This document shows, in pieces, positions 42,286 through 52,460 of a DNA stretch of 64,000 bases (its first letter is position 1; every line of letters begins with the position of its first letter). Position numbers and translations under genes: made by a program. The DNA lies in contig DAOUEL010000078.1 in the NCBI GenBank assembly GCA_034430595.1, positions 248,001-312,000 of the forward strand, in the 5' to 3' direction. The notes beneath the pieces were generated by a model that ran no database searches, had not been told where the DNA came from, and saw only the letters and a program-made list of their open reading frames with translations. Source of the stretch: E44-bin32 sp034430595 (GTDB lineage Bacteria > Chloroflexota > Anaerolineae > Anaerolineales > E44-bin32).

Positions 42286-45000
42286 TCATGCCGAGTCATT
42301 CAACAACATCTGCCGCAGCACCATGTGTAAGATCCCCCCATTGCGATAGTAGTCAACTTCTACCGGCGTGTCGATGCGGACGCGCGCCTGGAATGATTTC
42401 ATGTCCCCTGCCTCGTCCAAGACCTGGATCTGAACCACGTCCCCCGGTTTGAGATCATCCTCGAGACCGAGCACATTGTAGAGCTCCTCGCCGGTGAGCC
42501 CGAGCGATGCGGCATTCTCGCCGGGCAAGAACTCCAGTGGCAGCACGCCCATACCAACCAGGTTGGAGCGGTGAATGCGCTCGAAGGACTCGGCCAGAAC
42601 GGCGCGCACGCCAAGCAACTTCGTGCCTTTCGCCGCCCAATCGCGTGAAGAGCCGGTGCCGTACTCCTTCCCGGCAATAACGAGCAGCGGTGTTCCGCGC
42701 TGTTCATAAATCTGCGCCGCATCGAAAATGCTCATCTGTTCCCCTTCGGGCAGAAGACGAGTGTATCCGCCCTCGACGCCGGGCACGAGCAGGTTCTTCA
42801 AGCGGATGTTGCTAAAAGTGCCGCGCGTCATCACCCGGTCGTTGCCGCGCCGGGAGCCGAAGGAGTTAAAATCGCGCACCTCCACTCCGTTCTCGATCAA
42901 GTACATTCCGGCGGGCCCATCGACCGGGATGGCCCCAGCCGGGGAGATGTGGTCGGTCGTGATCGAATCGCCCAGTAGGGCAAGCGCGCGCGCGCCCTCG
43001 ATGCCCGTGATCGGCTCGGTTTCTGCCTCCAGGGCGAGGAAAAAGGGAGGCTCCTGGATGTAAGTTGATTCATCCCGCCAGGGGTAAATATCGCCACCCG
43101 AAACCGGGATCTCATTCCAGGTTTCATTGCCGGTGAAGACGTCGTGGTAACGGGAACGGAACATATCCGGCGTCAGGCTGGCTTCAACCACAGACCGAAT
43201 CTCGGATGCCTCGGGCCAAATCTGGCGCAGGTAGACTGGTTTCCCGTCCTCACCCGTGCCGAGCGGTTCGTTCAGCAGGTCGATATCAACGGTTCCAGCC
43301 AATGCGTACGCAACCACAAGCGGTGGTGAAGCCAGATAATTTGCGCGGACGTAAGGGTTGATGCGGCCTTCGAAATTGCGGTTGCCGGAAAGCACCGCGG
43401 CAGAGATCAGGTCTGCTTCGCTGATCGCTTTCACGACCTCGCCCGGGAGCGGGCCGCTGTTGCCGATACAGGTTGTGCAGCCATAACCGACGATGTTAAA
43501 CCCAAGGGCGGCCAGCGGTTTCAGCAATCCCCCTGCCTGCAGGTATTCCGTCACCACGCGAGAACCGGGGGCGAGGCTGGTCTTGACATACGGCTTGACG
43601 CGCAGCCCGTGCTCGAGTGCTTTTTTGGCCAGCAGGCCGGCGCCAACCATGACATTCGGGTTTGAGGTGTTTGTGCAGGAGGTGATGGCGGCGATGACGA
43701 CCGCGCCGTCCCCGATTGGCACACGGTCACCATTCGTCCGTAACTGAGCCGGCACACGGGGGGTATCCCGCGGGATTCCAAACCCGCCCTCGTTCTTCGA
43801 CTGGTGGATTCGGCGTTCAAACTCCGGCTTCATCTGGGATAGGGCGATGCGATCCTGAGGTCGCTTCGGACCAGCGAGGCTGGTTTCAACCGTGCCGAGA
43901 TCCAGCTCGAGCAGGTCGCTGAACACGGGCTGGGGCGAGCCGGGTGTGTGAAACAGCCCCTGAGTTTTGCAGTATCTTTCCACGAGCTCGATCAGGTCTT
44001 CGTCCCGCCCGGTCAGGCGCATATAGCGCAGCGTCTCAGCATCGACGGGGAAGAAGCCAACCGTTGCACCGTATTCCGGTGCCATGTTGGCAATCGTGGC
44101 CCGGTCTGGCAGGGACAAATGCTCCAGGCCAGGGCCGAAGAACTCGACAAACTTGCCGACTACCCCGCGCTGCCGCAGCATCTGCGTCACGGTCAGCACC
44201 AGGTCGGTTGCCGTTGAGCCTTCCGGCAGCTGGCCATCCATTCGAAATCCAACCACATCCGGCGCAGGCATGACCATCGGCTGCCCAAGGATCGCAGCTT
44301 CAGCCTCGATCCCACCTACACCCCAGCCGAGAACACCCAACCCGTTGATCATGGTGGTATGTGAATCTGTGCCGACCAGCGTATCCGGGAAAGCTTGCTG
44401 CTCGGTTCCAACCTGGCGGGTAAGCACGACCTGGGCCAGGTACTCAAGGTTTACTTGATGCACGATACCCGTCGCTGGTGGGACAACCCGGAAATTATCA
44501 AAGGCGTCCTTCCCCCAGCGCAGGAACTCGTATCGTTCGCCGTTCCGCTTGAATTCGATTTCCGCATTCCGCTGCAGGGCTTCCGCCGTTGCAAAGAAAT
44601 CGACCTGAACCGAGTGATCGATCACCAGATCGACCGGCACGCGTGGGTTGATATCCTCTGGATTTCCTCCCATGCGGGCCAGGGCCGAGCGCATGGCAGC
44701 GAGATCGACAACGGCTGGCACTCCAGTAAAATCCTGCATGATGACGCGCGCAGGCTGAAATGGGACGTTTGCACGTGGTGTCAAAATTGGTTTCCAGCCG
44801 GCAAGCGCTGTGACATCCGCAAGGCTGATTTCACGCTCGTTCACCTGACGCAGCACGGATTCAAGCAGCACTCGAATAGAATATGGGAGTTCAAGCAGCT
44901 TCGTATGGCCGGCCTCTTCCAACGCCGTTAAACGCCAATAAATAAACTCGCCTTTCGATGTGGCGAGCGTGGCCCGTGCATGAAATGGATCAAAGGTCAT
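42286..45000 (-). CDS. acnA: Aconitate hydratase A
   Basis: Interconverts citrate and isocitrate in the TCA cycle. 904 residues, the usual AcnA/IRP1 length. The 4Fe-4S ligands are Cys442 (AITSCTNTSNP), Cys508 and Cys511 (YGCTTCIGNSGP). Other active-site signatures are DSHTTMINGLGVLGWGVGGIEAE (212-234) and, in the swivelling C-terminal domain, SRRGNDRVMTRGTFSN and YGTGSSRDWAAKG. AnA-type enzymes can also act as RNA-binding proteins when the cluster is lost. ATG 45000 follows GGAGCGGCAAG. It is a single-gene unit, ended by the shared terminator. Confidence 0.97.
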   Translation of the reverse strand: MTFDPFHARATLATSKGEFIYWRLTALEEAGHTKLLELPYSIRVLLESVLRQVNEREISLADVTALAGWKPILTPRANVPFQPARVIMQDFTGVPAVVDLAAMRSALARMGGNPEDINPRVPVDLVIDHSVQVDFFATAEALQRNAEIEFKRNGERYEFLRWGKDAFDNFRVVPPATGIVHQVNLEYLAQVVLTRQVGTEQQAFPDTLVGTDSHTTMINGLGVLGWGVGGIEAEAAILGQPMVMPAPDVVGFRMDGQLPEGSTATDLVLTVTQMLRQRGVVGKFVEFFGPGLEHLSLPDRATIANMAPEYGATVGFFPVDAETLRYMRLTGRDEDLIELVERYCKTQGLFHTPGSPQPVFSDLLELDLGTVETSLAGPKRPQDRIALSQMKPEFERRIHQSKNEGGFGIPRDTPRVPAQLRTNGDRVPIGDGAVVIAAITSCTNTSNPNVMVGAGLLAKKALEHGLRVKPYVKTSLAPGSRVVTEYLQAGGLLKPLAALGFNIVGYGCTTCIGNSGPLPGEVVKAISEADLISAAVLSGNRNFEGRINPYVRANYLASPPLVVAYALAGTVDIDLLNEPLGTGEDGKPVYLRQIWPEASEIRSVVEASLTPDMFRSRYHDVFTGNETWNEIPVSGGDIYPWRDESTYIQEPPFFLALEAETEPITGIEGARALALLGDSITTDHISPAGAIPVDGPAGMYLIENGVEVRDFNSFGSRRGNDRVMTRGTFSNIRLKNLLVPGVEGGYTRLLPEGEQMSIFDAAQIYEQRGTPLLVIAGKEYGTGSSRDWAAKGTKLLGVRAVLAESFERIHRSNLVGMGVLPLEFLPGENAASLGLTGEELYNVLGLEDDLKPGDVVQIQVLDEAGDMKSFQARVRIDTPVEVDYYRNGGILHMVLRQMLLNDSA

Positions 45001-45274
45001 CTTGCCGCTCCGAATCCCGCTCAGGCAGCATCTCAGCTCCCCGACCGGTCGATATCTTCAATGCCCTGAGTATAATCGAATTGGTCTGCTCCAGTCGGAT
45101 TTGAGTTGTTGGCGGCAGGGCATGTAGCCAGCACGAATACATTCTCACGCTTAGTGCGGATGCCCCATACCGCCACCCGGCGATTGAGAGTAAAGTATGG
45201 ACCAGGGCAGCCTGCGGCGGGGGGGGTGCGGGCGGGCTACATTGCATGCAGGTTGATCAATACAGGTTCATTGG
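45001..45274. other. Intergenic region between divergent acnA and the six-GAF kinase
   Basis: A 274-base gap. TATAAT at 45071-45076 on the plus strand is a possible -10 for the kinase gene, giving a leader of almost 200 bases. A run of seven Gs (45219-45225) lies in the middle. Nothing else is recognised. Confidence 0.35.
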
Positions 45275-48200
45275 ATGACAATCCGCACTTGGATGGAACA
45301 AATTCGCGAGCGGCTGCCGGATTTTAGCCACCGGAAGACGCTCTCTGCTTCCCGCGTTCAGCCATCGGACACGAACATGCTGCTTGATCTGCGCCGGCTG
45401 CTCATCCACACTCATGATCGGTCCGAATTGATAAGTGAGGTTTGCCGCAGGCTGGTTGAAACCTACGGTTTCAGCGTTGCCATGCTTGAGTGGATGGACG
45501 AACAGGAACAGCCGCCTGCGCTTGCATCCTGCCGCCATGCCAGCGGCAGAGCGGGGCTGGCTGCACGCCTCGAGCCAGCCGGTGATTTATTCCCACTGGT
45601 GGCGGTGGTTCTTGCAAAGGGCGAGATTTTGTATGAACCCGATGCTGGGACTGTAGAAGAACCGCTGGCGGTCGCCGTCATTCCGCTACAACATGGAACC
45701 AGTGTGCTCGGTTGGCTGGGTGTAATTCAACCTGGCGAGGGCGGGATTCCTGAGGGCGAGCTTGCCGTACTGCAGACACTTGCCCTGGACTTGAGCGTTT
45801 CCATCCTGCATCAGATGCAACAAGAGAAACTGCAGCACCGCGTTGCAGAGGTCGAGGAACTTCACCAACTGTCGGGAATGATTATTTCAGGCGTTGAGCT
45901 GCCTGAGATGCTTTCAACACTGGTGGCGCGTGCTACGGAATTATTGGGTGGTGATGCGGGTGGGCTCTATTTAGCTGAGCCCGAGCATCGAATCATGCGT
46001 TGTGTGGTCAGTTATCAGACGCGAGCGGATTACACCGGCACAATCTTAAACTATGGCGAAGGTGCAGCCGGAAAAGTGGCCGAGAGCGGAAGCGCCCTCA
46101 AAATCGATGATTACAGCCAGTGGGAAGGTCGGGCAAGCATTTTCGATGATGATCAGCCATTCCACGCGATCATCAGCGTGCCGCTGAAATGGGAAGGGCG
46201 ACTCTGCGGCGTGATCCACGTGCTGCGTGACAAGAGCACGATTCCATTCAGCCACCAAGACCTGGAGCAGTTGACGTTCTTCGCTGATCAGGCCGCGGTC
46301 GTAGTCGAAAACATCCGCCTGTTGACCGACGTGCGCCAGCGTGTATGGCAGCTGGACCAGCTGAACCAACTGACACGTGATGCACTGCGGGCAGGGACCA
46401 TGCATGAGCTGGTCCAGCTGGTCGCCGGGCACTTTACGGAACTCTTTCGAGGTGAAGAATGTGTCATCACGTTCTGGGACGCTGCTCGGCAAATTCCGGT
46501 CGCGGCCAAGCAAGGGGTGCTGGAGGAAAGATTTCAAAGGCTTGAAATCCAAGAAGGTGAACGAACCCTGACGCGCGCAGTGCTCGAAGCAGGGCATCCA
46601 ATCGTTATCCAGGATCCAGCCCACAGCGAACTGATCTCTCGCCGGGTCGGCGAAATCTTCGAGGGCCGCATGGTTCTGGCGATGCCGATGATCTTCGATG
46701 CCGTTTGGTTCGGTGCGGCATTAGTGACGTTAGCAGAGGCGCGCACACTTACCAAGCTGGAGCTCCAATTAGCGGAACAAGCGGCGGGCCAGGTTGCCCT
46801 GGCACTGGCGAAAATGCAGTCATTGGACCGAGAACGCCTGCGTACCAGGGAACTGGAAGCGGTGCGTGAAGCCAGCCTGAGTGTTGCATCCAACCTGGAA
46901 TTGACGACGGTCCTATCCTCAATTTTGACCAGCACACTCAGCCTGGTCGCGGCGGATGATGCTCATATCTTTCTCTATGATGGAAACGAACTCACGTTCG
47001 GCGCGGCACAGTCGGCAGATGGTTCCGCGGGCCAGGTTTATACCGAGATCCGGGAGAATGGCCTCACGTACACCGTCGCACGAAATGGCGAGCGGATGGT
47101 GATCTCCGATGTTGATCAGCACCCACTCTACGAGGGATGGAATTGGGGCGGCGCGATTGTCGGCCTGCCGTTGAAGTTTCGAGATCGAGTTGTGGGCGTG
47201 ATGAATGTGGCGATGCGGAAACCGCATCAGTTCGACGAAGCTGAACTGCGCGCGCTGGAACTACTTGCCGATCAAGCAGCTCTGATGATCCAGAATGCCA
47301 GCCTGTACGAGAACGTCGTTAAAGAGCGGCGATCCGTCCAGCTCGTATACGGGTTAGCCCAGGAACTTGCTAACAGCCTGGACCAGTCCGAAATACTAGA
47401 CCGTGCGATCGCGCTGACAAACGCCCATCTCGGCGCACGGGCTGGTGAGGCGTTCCTGCTCAACCAGGAGGACGGGTATCTCTACCTCAACGCTTCCTAT
47501 CGTGACGACGAGCTGCCACGCTCGTTGCTCGAAGAGAAGCTCAGGTTGAAGTTAGGGGAAGGGGTGGTGGGCTGGGTGGCAGAACACCGGATGCCGGTGC
47601 TGATCGATGACGTGACGACGGATAAGCGCTGGCTCCCGATCCATGGTGTGGATGATGATGCCCGTTCGGCAGTCTGTGCCCCGTTAATCTCGGGAGGCGA
47701 GGTGCAGGGTGTGATCAGCTTCCTGCACCGTGAAGTTGGCATGTTCAACGTCGAGCATCTCGACCTGCTGATTGCAATCGCTCGCCAGGTAAGCCTGGCG
47801 CTCTCCAACGCCCGTCAGTACAGTCAAGTAAACCGCCGCCTGACGGAGTTAACCGTAGTTCGCCAGGTGATGGAAATTGTCAACCTGCGCTTGGAGATGA
47901 ACGCGTTGCTGGATGAGGTTGTCCATCAGGTGGGTGAGGTCCTCGGCTATCCAGTGGTCGAAGTCTATCTGGTTGAGGAGACCGATCTTGTGCTGGGGGC
48001 GGCCTTTGGCGGCCCACGCGATACCAGTGTCCACATTCCGATCAACCAGGGGATTATAGGTCGGGTGGTCCGGACGAGCCGGCCGTCTTTTGTGCCCAAC
48101 GTGGAATATGATGCTGATTACGTCGTCGGTTTGAACGAAACCCAGAGCGAGATCGCAGTGCCGCTCCACAAAGAAGGGGTGGTGATCGGGGTTTTAAACA

Positions 48201-49114
48201 TCGAATCGCCGATATTGGGGGCATTTTCGGAAGATGACGTACGCTTGCTCTCACTGTTGGCGGATCAATTAAGCATCGCGGTTGAGAACGCAGCGCTCTA
48301 TGAGAGGCTTCGCCGGCACGCGGCCAACCTGGAAGAGACAGTGAATGCACGTACGGCGGAGTTGGAGCTTGCGCTGGAACAAGCCCGGGCGGCCGAGCAG
48401 CTGAAAAGCCAGTTTGTCTCGGATGTATCCCATGAACTCCGCACTCCGCTCAGCAACATCCGTCTTTACCTGGATCTAATGCGGCGCGGGAAGACGGAGC
48501 GCTACGAAACCTACCTGCGCACATTAAATCGTGAAACGGATCGCCTGGTCGTTTTAATTGAGGACCTGCTCGCTATCTCGCGCATCGATGCCGGGAGCGT
48601 CGTTCCCTATCCAGTGCAGTTCGATCTGAACATGCTGGCACGCGGCCTGGTCGAAGACCGCCGCCGCTTGTTTGCCGATCGCGGCCTGGAACTGGAAGTC
48701 CTGCTCAATGAACGCCTGCCGAAGGTCACTGCCGACGAGCGCATGATCTCACAGGTTGTAGCGAATCTCATGACGAATGCGCTCAACTACACCCCGGCCG
48801 GGGGTAAGGTCCGCTTGAAGACGCAGATCGAGCGTGATGAAAGTAACCAGGCATGGATAGTGTTGAGCGTGGCAGATGATGGCCTGGGAATTGAGAAAGA
48901 CGAGCAGGAGCACATCTTCGAGCGCTTCTACCGCGGCAACGCCAGCCGGAAGATGGGCACTCCCGGGACCGGGCTGGGGCTATCCATCTGCAAGGAGGTG
49001 GTTGAGCGGCACGGTGGGCGCATTACATTGCAAAGTGCTCCCCAGCGGGGAAGTACATTTTTCGTCTGGCTGCCAACCTTGCAGGCAGATGGGATCGAAT
49101 CAAAATCCGCGTAA
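45275..49114 (+). CDS. Giant cytoplasmic sensor histidine kinase with six GAF domains
   Basis: 1279 residues, no membrane segments. Six GAF-like units follow each other at about 30-190, 200-355, 365-510, 525-680, 690-845 and 855-1010, each ending in the helix motif (ADQxxxAVENAxLY, for example FFADQAAVVVENIRLL and LLADQLSIAVENAALY). HisKA carries His1053 in VSDVSHELRTPLSNIRLY; HATPase has the N box NLMTNALNYTP, G1 DDGLGI and G2 GTGLGLSIC. The GAF units differ and probably bind different ligands or dimerise. ATG 45275 lacks a clear ribosome-binding site. It ends two bases from the convergent DRTGG gene with no terminator between. Confidence 0.93.
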   Translation: MTIRTWMEQIRERLPDFSHRKTLSASRVQPSDTNMLLDLRRLLIHTHDRSELISEVCRRLVETYGFSVAMLEWMDEQEQPPALASCRHASGRAGLAARLEPAGDLFPLVAVVLAKGEILYEPDAGTVEEPLAVAVIPLQHGTSVLGWLGVIQPGEGGIPEGELAVLQTLALDLSVSILHQMQQEKLQHRVAEVEELHQLSGMIISGVELPEMLSTLVARATELLGGDAGGLYLAEPEHRIMRCVVSYQTRADYTGTILNYGEGAAGKVAESGSALKIDDYSQWEGRASIFDDDQPFHAIISVPLKWEGRLCGVIHVLRDKSTIPFSHQDLEQLTFFADQAAVVVENIRLLTDVRQRVWQLDQLNQLTRDALRAGTMHELVQLVAGHFTELFRGEECVITFWDAARQIPVAAKQGVLEERFQRLEIQEGERTLTRAVLEAGHPIVIQDPAHSELISRRVGEIFEGRMVLAMPMIFDAVWFGAALVTLAEARTLTKLELQLAEQAAGQVALALAKMQSLDRERLRTRELEAVREASLSVASNLELTTVLSSILTSTLSLVAADDAHIFLYDGNELTFGAAQSADGSAGQVYTEIRENGLTYTVARNGERMVISDVDQHPLYEGWNWGGAIVGLPLKFRDRVVGVMNVAMRKPHQFDEAELRALELLADQAALMIQNASLYENVVKERRSVQLVYGLAQELANSLDQSEILDRAIALTNAHLGARAGEAFLLNQEDGYLYLNASYRDDELPRSLLEEKLRLKLGEGVVGWVAEHRMPVLIDDVTTDKRWLPIHGVDDDARSAVCAPLISGGEVQGVISFLHREVGMFNVEHLDLLIAIARQVSLALSNARQYSQVNRRLTELTVVRQVMEIVNLRLEMNALLDEVVHQVGEVLGYPVVEVYLVEETDLVLGAAFGGPRDTSVHIPINQGIIGRVVRTSRPSFVPNVEYDADYVVGLNETQSEIAVPLHKEGVVIGVLNIESPILGAFSEDDVRLLSLLADQLSIAVENAALYERLRRHAANLEETVNARTAELELALEQARAAEQLKSQFVSDVSHELRTPLSNIRLYLDLMRRGKTERYETYLRTLNRETDRLVVLIEDLLAISRIDAGSVVPYPVQFDLNMLARGLVEDRRRLFADRGLELEVLLNERLPKVTADERMISQVVANLMTNALNYTPAGGKVRLKTQIERDESNQAWIVLSVADDGLGIEKDEQEHIFERFYRGNASRKMGTPGTGLGLSICKEVVERHGGRITLQSAPQRGSTFFVWLPTLQADGIESKSA

Positions 49115-49116
49115 AG

Positions 49117-50190
49117 TCAATCCAGGCCAAGCGTCTGGAAGATAACACTGCTGTTCACGTTCTCCTCCATCAGCTTCAGGAAGGTCTGTAATTTCTCCGG
49201 CTGCCCCAGCCTGGTTTTACCCAAAGCCTGCTCCATGCGCTCGACTGTCTCCATTGTGTTCTCTTTTACCAGCAGGATTGGGACGTTGAGCGCGTCGGCT
49301 TGCTGAATGATCAATGGACTGGGACGCAAGTTGCCAGTCAGGATCAAGACTACCGTTGAAGTTTCCAGCGCTGCCAGTTGAATGTCGGTACGGTCCCCGC
49401 CGGTCACGACTGCTTTATTTGGATAACGTCGGAAGCGGGAGAGCGCGGCGTCGGCTGTCATCGCACCGACAGTCAATCTCTCGGCCAATGCATCAGGATT
49501 CATGTTCTTTGTAAGGACTTCGGCCTCGAGCAGCGTGCACAACTCACCGACACTCAGCGCTGAGAGACGCGGGACGCTGGGCAGGCAGCCCAACACCGGG
49601 ATGTCCTTCGACTCGAGAAACGGCAGCACGTAATCCTGTACGAAAACGGCATCCTCGAGCGGAACCTGGTTCAGGATTACGCCCAAAAGCTGCTCACCCA
49701 ACCGGAAACGAGATGTGAGGACGTCATCTACAATGCGCATCTCGCCGCGGTACGGCACAACAACCAGGGCTGGCGCTCCGAGAGCTTCAGCTACGCGCAG
49801 GTTAGATAACCCGATTGCATACCCCTCACGCAGGCTGCTGCCACCTTCAAGCAGCAGGACGTCTATGCCCTTGCTGGCTTGCTGCGCGGCTTCCTCAATC
49901 AGAACCAGCTTGTCGTCCTGATCGAGCCCCTTCAGGCGTTCACGCAGTTGAGTTGAGGTGACGATGACCGGCGCGGCCTTCAGCGGATCACCCTTCAACC
50001 CGAGCGAATTGTGGACGAAAACTGCATCCTCATCGGCCAACTGACCGTCCGGTGTGCGCCAGGGCTGTGTGCTGACCGGCTTCAGATAACCCACTTTTAG
50101 ACCACGGGCAAGGAACTGCTGGCCAAGAGCAAGGCAGACTGCCGTCTTGCCCGAATAAGGTTCGACCGAAGTGACGTATAACGCTTTCAT
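49117..50190 (-). CDS. P-loop (AAA_26/BioD-like) plus DRTGG domain protein, partner of acetate-CoA ligase
   Basis: 357 residues. Residues 1-210 form a dethiobiotin-synthetase-like P-loop domain with Walker A SVEPYSGKTAVC (8-19) and LVLIEEAAQQASKGIDVLLLEGG; residues 215-325 form a DRTGG domain (LAERLTVGAMTADAALSRFRRYPNKAVVTGGDRTDIQLAALETST, with the literal GGDRTD motif). The same two domains make up the N-terminal regulatory half of long phosphotransacetylases (Pta); here the catalytic PTA_PTB domain is absent. The four-base overlap with the ADP-forming acetate-CoA ligase suggests that it regulates that enzyme through nucleotide binding; this is inference. Confidence 0.88.
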   Translation of the reverse strand: MKALYVTSVEPYSGKTAVCLALGQQFLARGLKVGYLKPVSTQPWRTPDGQLADEDAVFVHNSLGLKGDPLKAAPVIVTSTQLRERLKGLDQDDKLVLIEEAAQQASKGIDVLLLEGGSSLREGYAIGLSNLRVAEALGAPALVVVPYRGEMRIVDDVLTSRFRLGEQLLGVILNQVPLEDAVFVQDYVLPFLESKDIPVLGCLPSVPRLSALSVGELCTLLEAEVLTKNMNPDALAERLTVGAMTADAALSRFRRYPNKAVVTGGDRTDIQLAALETSTVVLILTGNLRPSPLIIQQADALNVPILLVKENTMETVERMEQALGKTRLGQPEKLQTFLKLMEENVNSSVIFQTLGLD

Positions 50191-52343
50191 GAACCACTCC
50201 CTGATGAGTTATGGGCTATGCGCGACGGGTCCGCAGGATTGGATTTTAGAATCAGCCGCATATCGAGCGCCGTTCCACCCTGACCGGATTCGTAAACCAT
50301 GAATGGATTGATGTCCAGCTCACTGATTTCGGGGAAATCCAGCACCAGCTGTCCGATGCGGAGCAGCGCCTCGATCAATACCTGCTTGTCCACAGGGGGC
50401 TCTCCGCGGACACCGTCGAGCAGGGCGCTGGCGCGCAGCTCACTCAACATCTCGGCTGCTTCTGTGCGGCTGAAGGGCGCGATCCGGAAGGATGCATCCC
50501 GCAGCGTTTCGACATAAATGCCTCCCAGGCCGAAGGTGACCAGCGGGCCAAACTGTGGATCACGGTTCATTCCAATCAAGATCTCGAGACCGGAGGGGAC
50601 CATCTTCTGAACCAGGCAGCCCCATAAGCGGGCTTCTGGCAGATAACGCTGGGCGCGGTACGTGATCAGATCGAAGGCATCGCGCACGTCGCTGGCGTTC
50701 TCCAACCCAACCTTTACGCCACCGACATCGGTCTTGTGCAGGATATCGGGTGAGGCAACTTTCAGGACAACCGGATATCCCATAGCGCTGGCGAACTCGA
50801 CAGCTTGATCCGGCGTTTCAGCCAATTCTGATGGCGGGATGGTCAACCCGTAAGCCGTGAGAATTGAGCGAGCTTCCGAGTCGCCGATCGATACCCGTCC
50901 CTCCCGCTGAACCCGGTCAAGGATCTCCCGCACCGCTTCACGGTTTACATCGAAAGTCTCAAAACTGGGCGGGGGCTCAGATTGAATGCCGCGGAAGCGG
51001 CTCATGCCCTTCAAGACCATCGCGGCTCGTTCCGGGAAGGCGAAATTAGGCACCTCGCGAGCATCGAGCACGCGATTGCCCTCGCTCACTCGCGCTTCAC
51101 CCATGAAGCAGGCCAGAACTGGCAGGTCGGTCTTGTCTGCCACGTCGGCGATCACCTGCGCCGTCGCCACAATCTCGGTCATCGCTTGCGGAGTAAGGAT
51201 CACCAGCACCGAATCAACGTGGGGATCCTGGACGACCTGCTCCAGCGCGTACTTGTAACGATCGGCGCGGGCATCGCCCAGGACATCGACTGGATTCGCG
51301 GCGCTGGCCGCGTCCGGCAGGAACTGCTCGAGAACATGGATGCATTCGGGGTCAAAGCGTGAGAGCTGCAGTCCGGCTTTCTCAAGTGCATCCGTCGCCA
51401 GGATCCCCGGCCCGCCAGCATTGGTTACGATCGCCACCCGGTCACCCATCAGCGGTGGCAGGTAGCCGAAGCCCAGGGCGTAGTCAAATAAGTCTTGCAG
51501 AGATTCGGCGCGGATTACACCCGATTGCCGGAAGGCCGCTTCATAGGCTTGTTCCGATCCAGCCAGCGAGCCGGTGTGGGAGCTGACTGCCCGCGAGCCG
51601 GCCTGGGTCACGCCGGACTTGAGTGCCACCACCGGTTTGGTCCGGGTCACCTGCCGGGCAACACGAATAAACTCTTCTCCATCCGGCAGGCCCTCGATGT
51701 AGGCCAGGATCACTTTGGAGGAGGGATCGGAACCCCAGATTCGCAGCAGGTCAATTTCGTTCACATCCGCCTTGTTGCCTAGCGAGACGAACTTGTTGAT
51801 TCCGAGCCGCCCGGCTTGCGCCCAGTCGAGGATGGCTGTTCCGAGCGCACCCGACTGGGACATGAAATCCATTGGGCCACCTGGCGGCAAACCGGCAGAA
51901 AAGCTGGCATTCAGCGGGGTCAGGGTATCGATCACGCCCAGGCAGTTCGGACCGACGAGGCGGATGTTAAACTCATGGGCGATCTCGATCAATTCCTGCT
52001 CGCGTTCGAGTCCCTCCATGCCGGCCTCACGAAAGCCTGCACTGATCACGATCACGTTTGGAATGCTCTTTTCGCCACATTCCCGCAGAGCCTCCGGGAC
52101 GTGAGTGAAGGGGATCACGATAACGGCCAGGTCGATCGGCCCTTCGACATCCTTCACCGATGGATAGGCGGGTAGGTCGAGAATTGATTCCGCGCCGGGG
52201 TTGATCGGGTAAACTCTGCGCTCGGCCGTCAGGTAACCTCCGTTCACAAGGTTATTGAGTACGGCATAGCCCAATTTCTCGGGATGGGTTGAGGCTCCGA
52301 CCACAGCAACGGAGCGGGGCGTGAAGAATCCGTCAAGCGACAC
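50187..52343 (-). CDS. Acetate-CoA ligase (ADP-forming), fused alpha and beta subunits
   Basis: Converts acetyl-CoA, ADP and phosphate to acetate, CoA and ATP (or the reverse). 718 residues from GTG 52343 with GGAGTTG upstream. Domains in order: CoA-binding Rossmann domain (SVAVVGASTHPEKLGYAVLNNL, about 10-130), two succinyl-CoA-synthetase-like domains (about 145-450) with the phosphohistidine region SSHTGSLAGSEQAYEAAFRQSG, and an ATP-grasp domain (about 490-700, GYPVVLKVASPDILHKTDVGGVKVGL; FGLGGIYVETLRDASFRIAP). The fused form is common in Archaea, some Chloroflexota and protists such as Giardia. It suggests fermentative energy gain from acetyl-CoA or acyl-CoA. Confidence 0.94.
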   Translation of the reverse strand: MSLDGFFTPRSVAVVGASTHPEKLGYAVLNNLVNGGYLTAERRVYPINPGAESILDLPAYPSVKDVEGPIDLAVIVIPFTHVPEALRECGEKSIPNVIVISAGFREAGMEGLEREQELIEIAHEFNIRLVGPNCLGVIDTLTPLNASFSAGLPPGGPMDFMSQSGALGTAILDWAQAGRLGINKFVSLGNKADVNEIDLLRIWGSDPSSKVILAYIEGLPDGEEFIRVARQVTRTKPVVALKSGVTQAGSRAVSSHTGSLAGSEQAYEAAFRQSGVIRAESLQDLFDYALGFGYLPPLMGDRVAIVTNAGGPGILATDALEKAGLQLSRFDPECIHVLEQFLPDAASAANPVDVLGDARADRYKYALEQVVQDPHVDSVLVILTPQAMTEIVATAQVIADVADKTDLPVLACFMGEARVSEGNRVLDAREVPNFAFPERAAMVLKGMSRFRGIQSEPPPSFETFDVNREAVREILDRVQREGRVSIGDSEARSILTAYGLTIPPSELAETPDQAVEFASAMGYPVVLKVASPDILHKTDVGGVKVGLENASDVRDAFDLITYRAQRYLPEARLWGCLVQKMVPSGLEILIGMNRDPQFGPLVTFGLGGIYVETLRDASFRIAPFSRTEAAEMLSELRASALLDGVRGEPPVDKQVLIEALLRIGQLVLDFPEISELDINPFMVYESGQGGTALDMRLILKSNPADPSRIAHNSSGSGS

Positions 52344-52460
52344 GGGCGCAACTCCAGATGTACCGATCCAACGCTTAGTCTATCGCAGATGTTTCGAGCT
52401 GGATACGGATGACGTTCACGGCCTTAGCGGATGTTTGTCGTATTCCAAAGAGGGTTTGGT

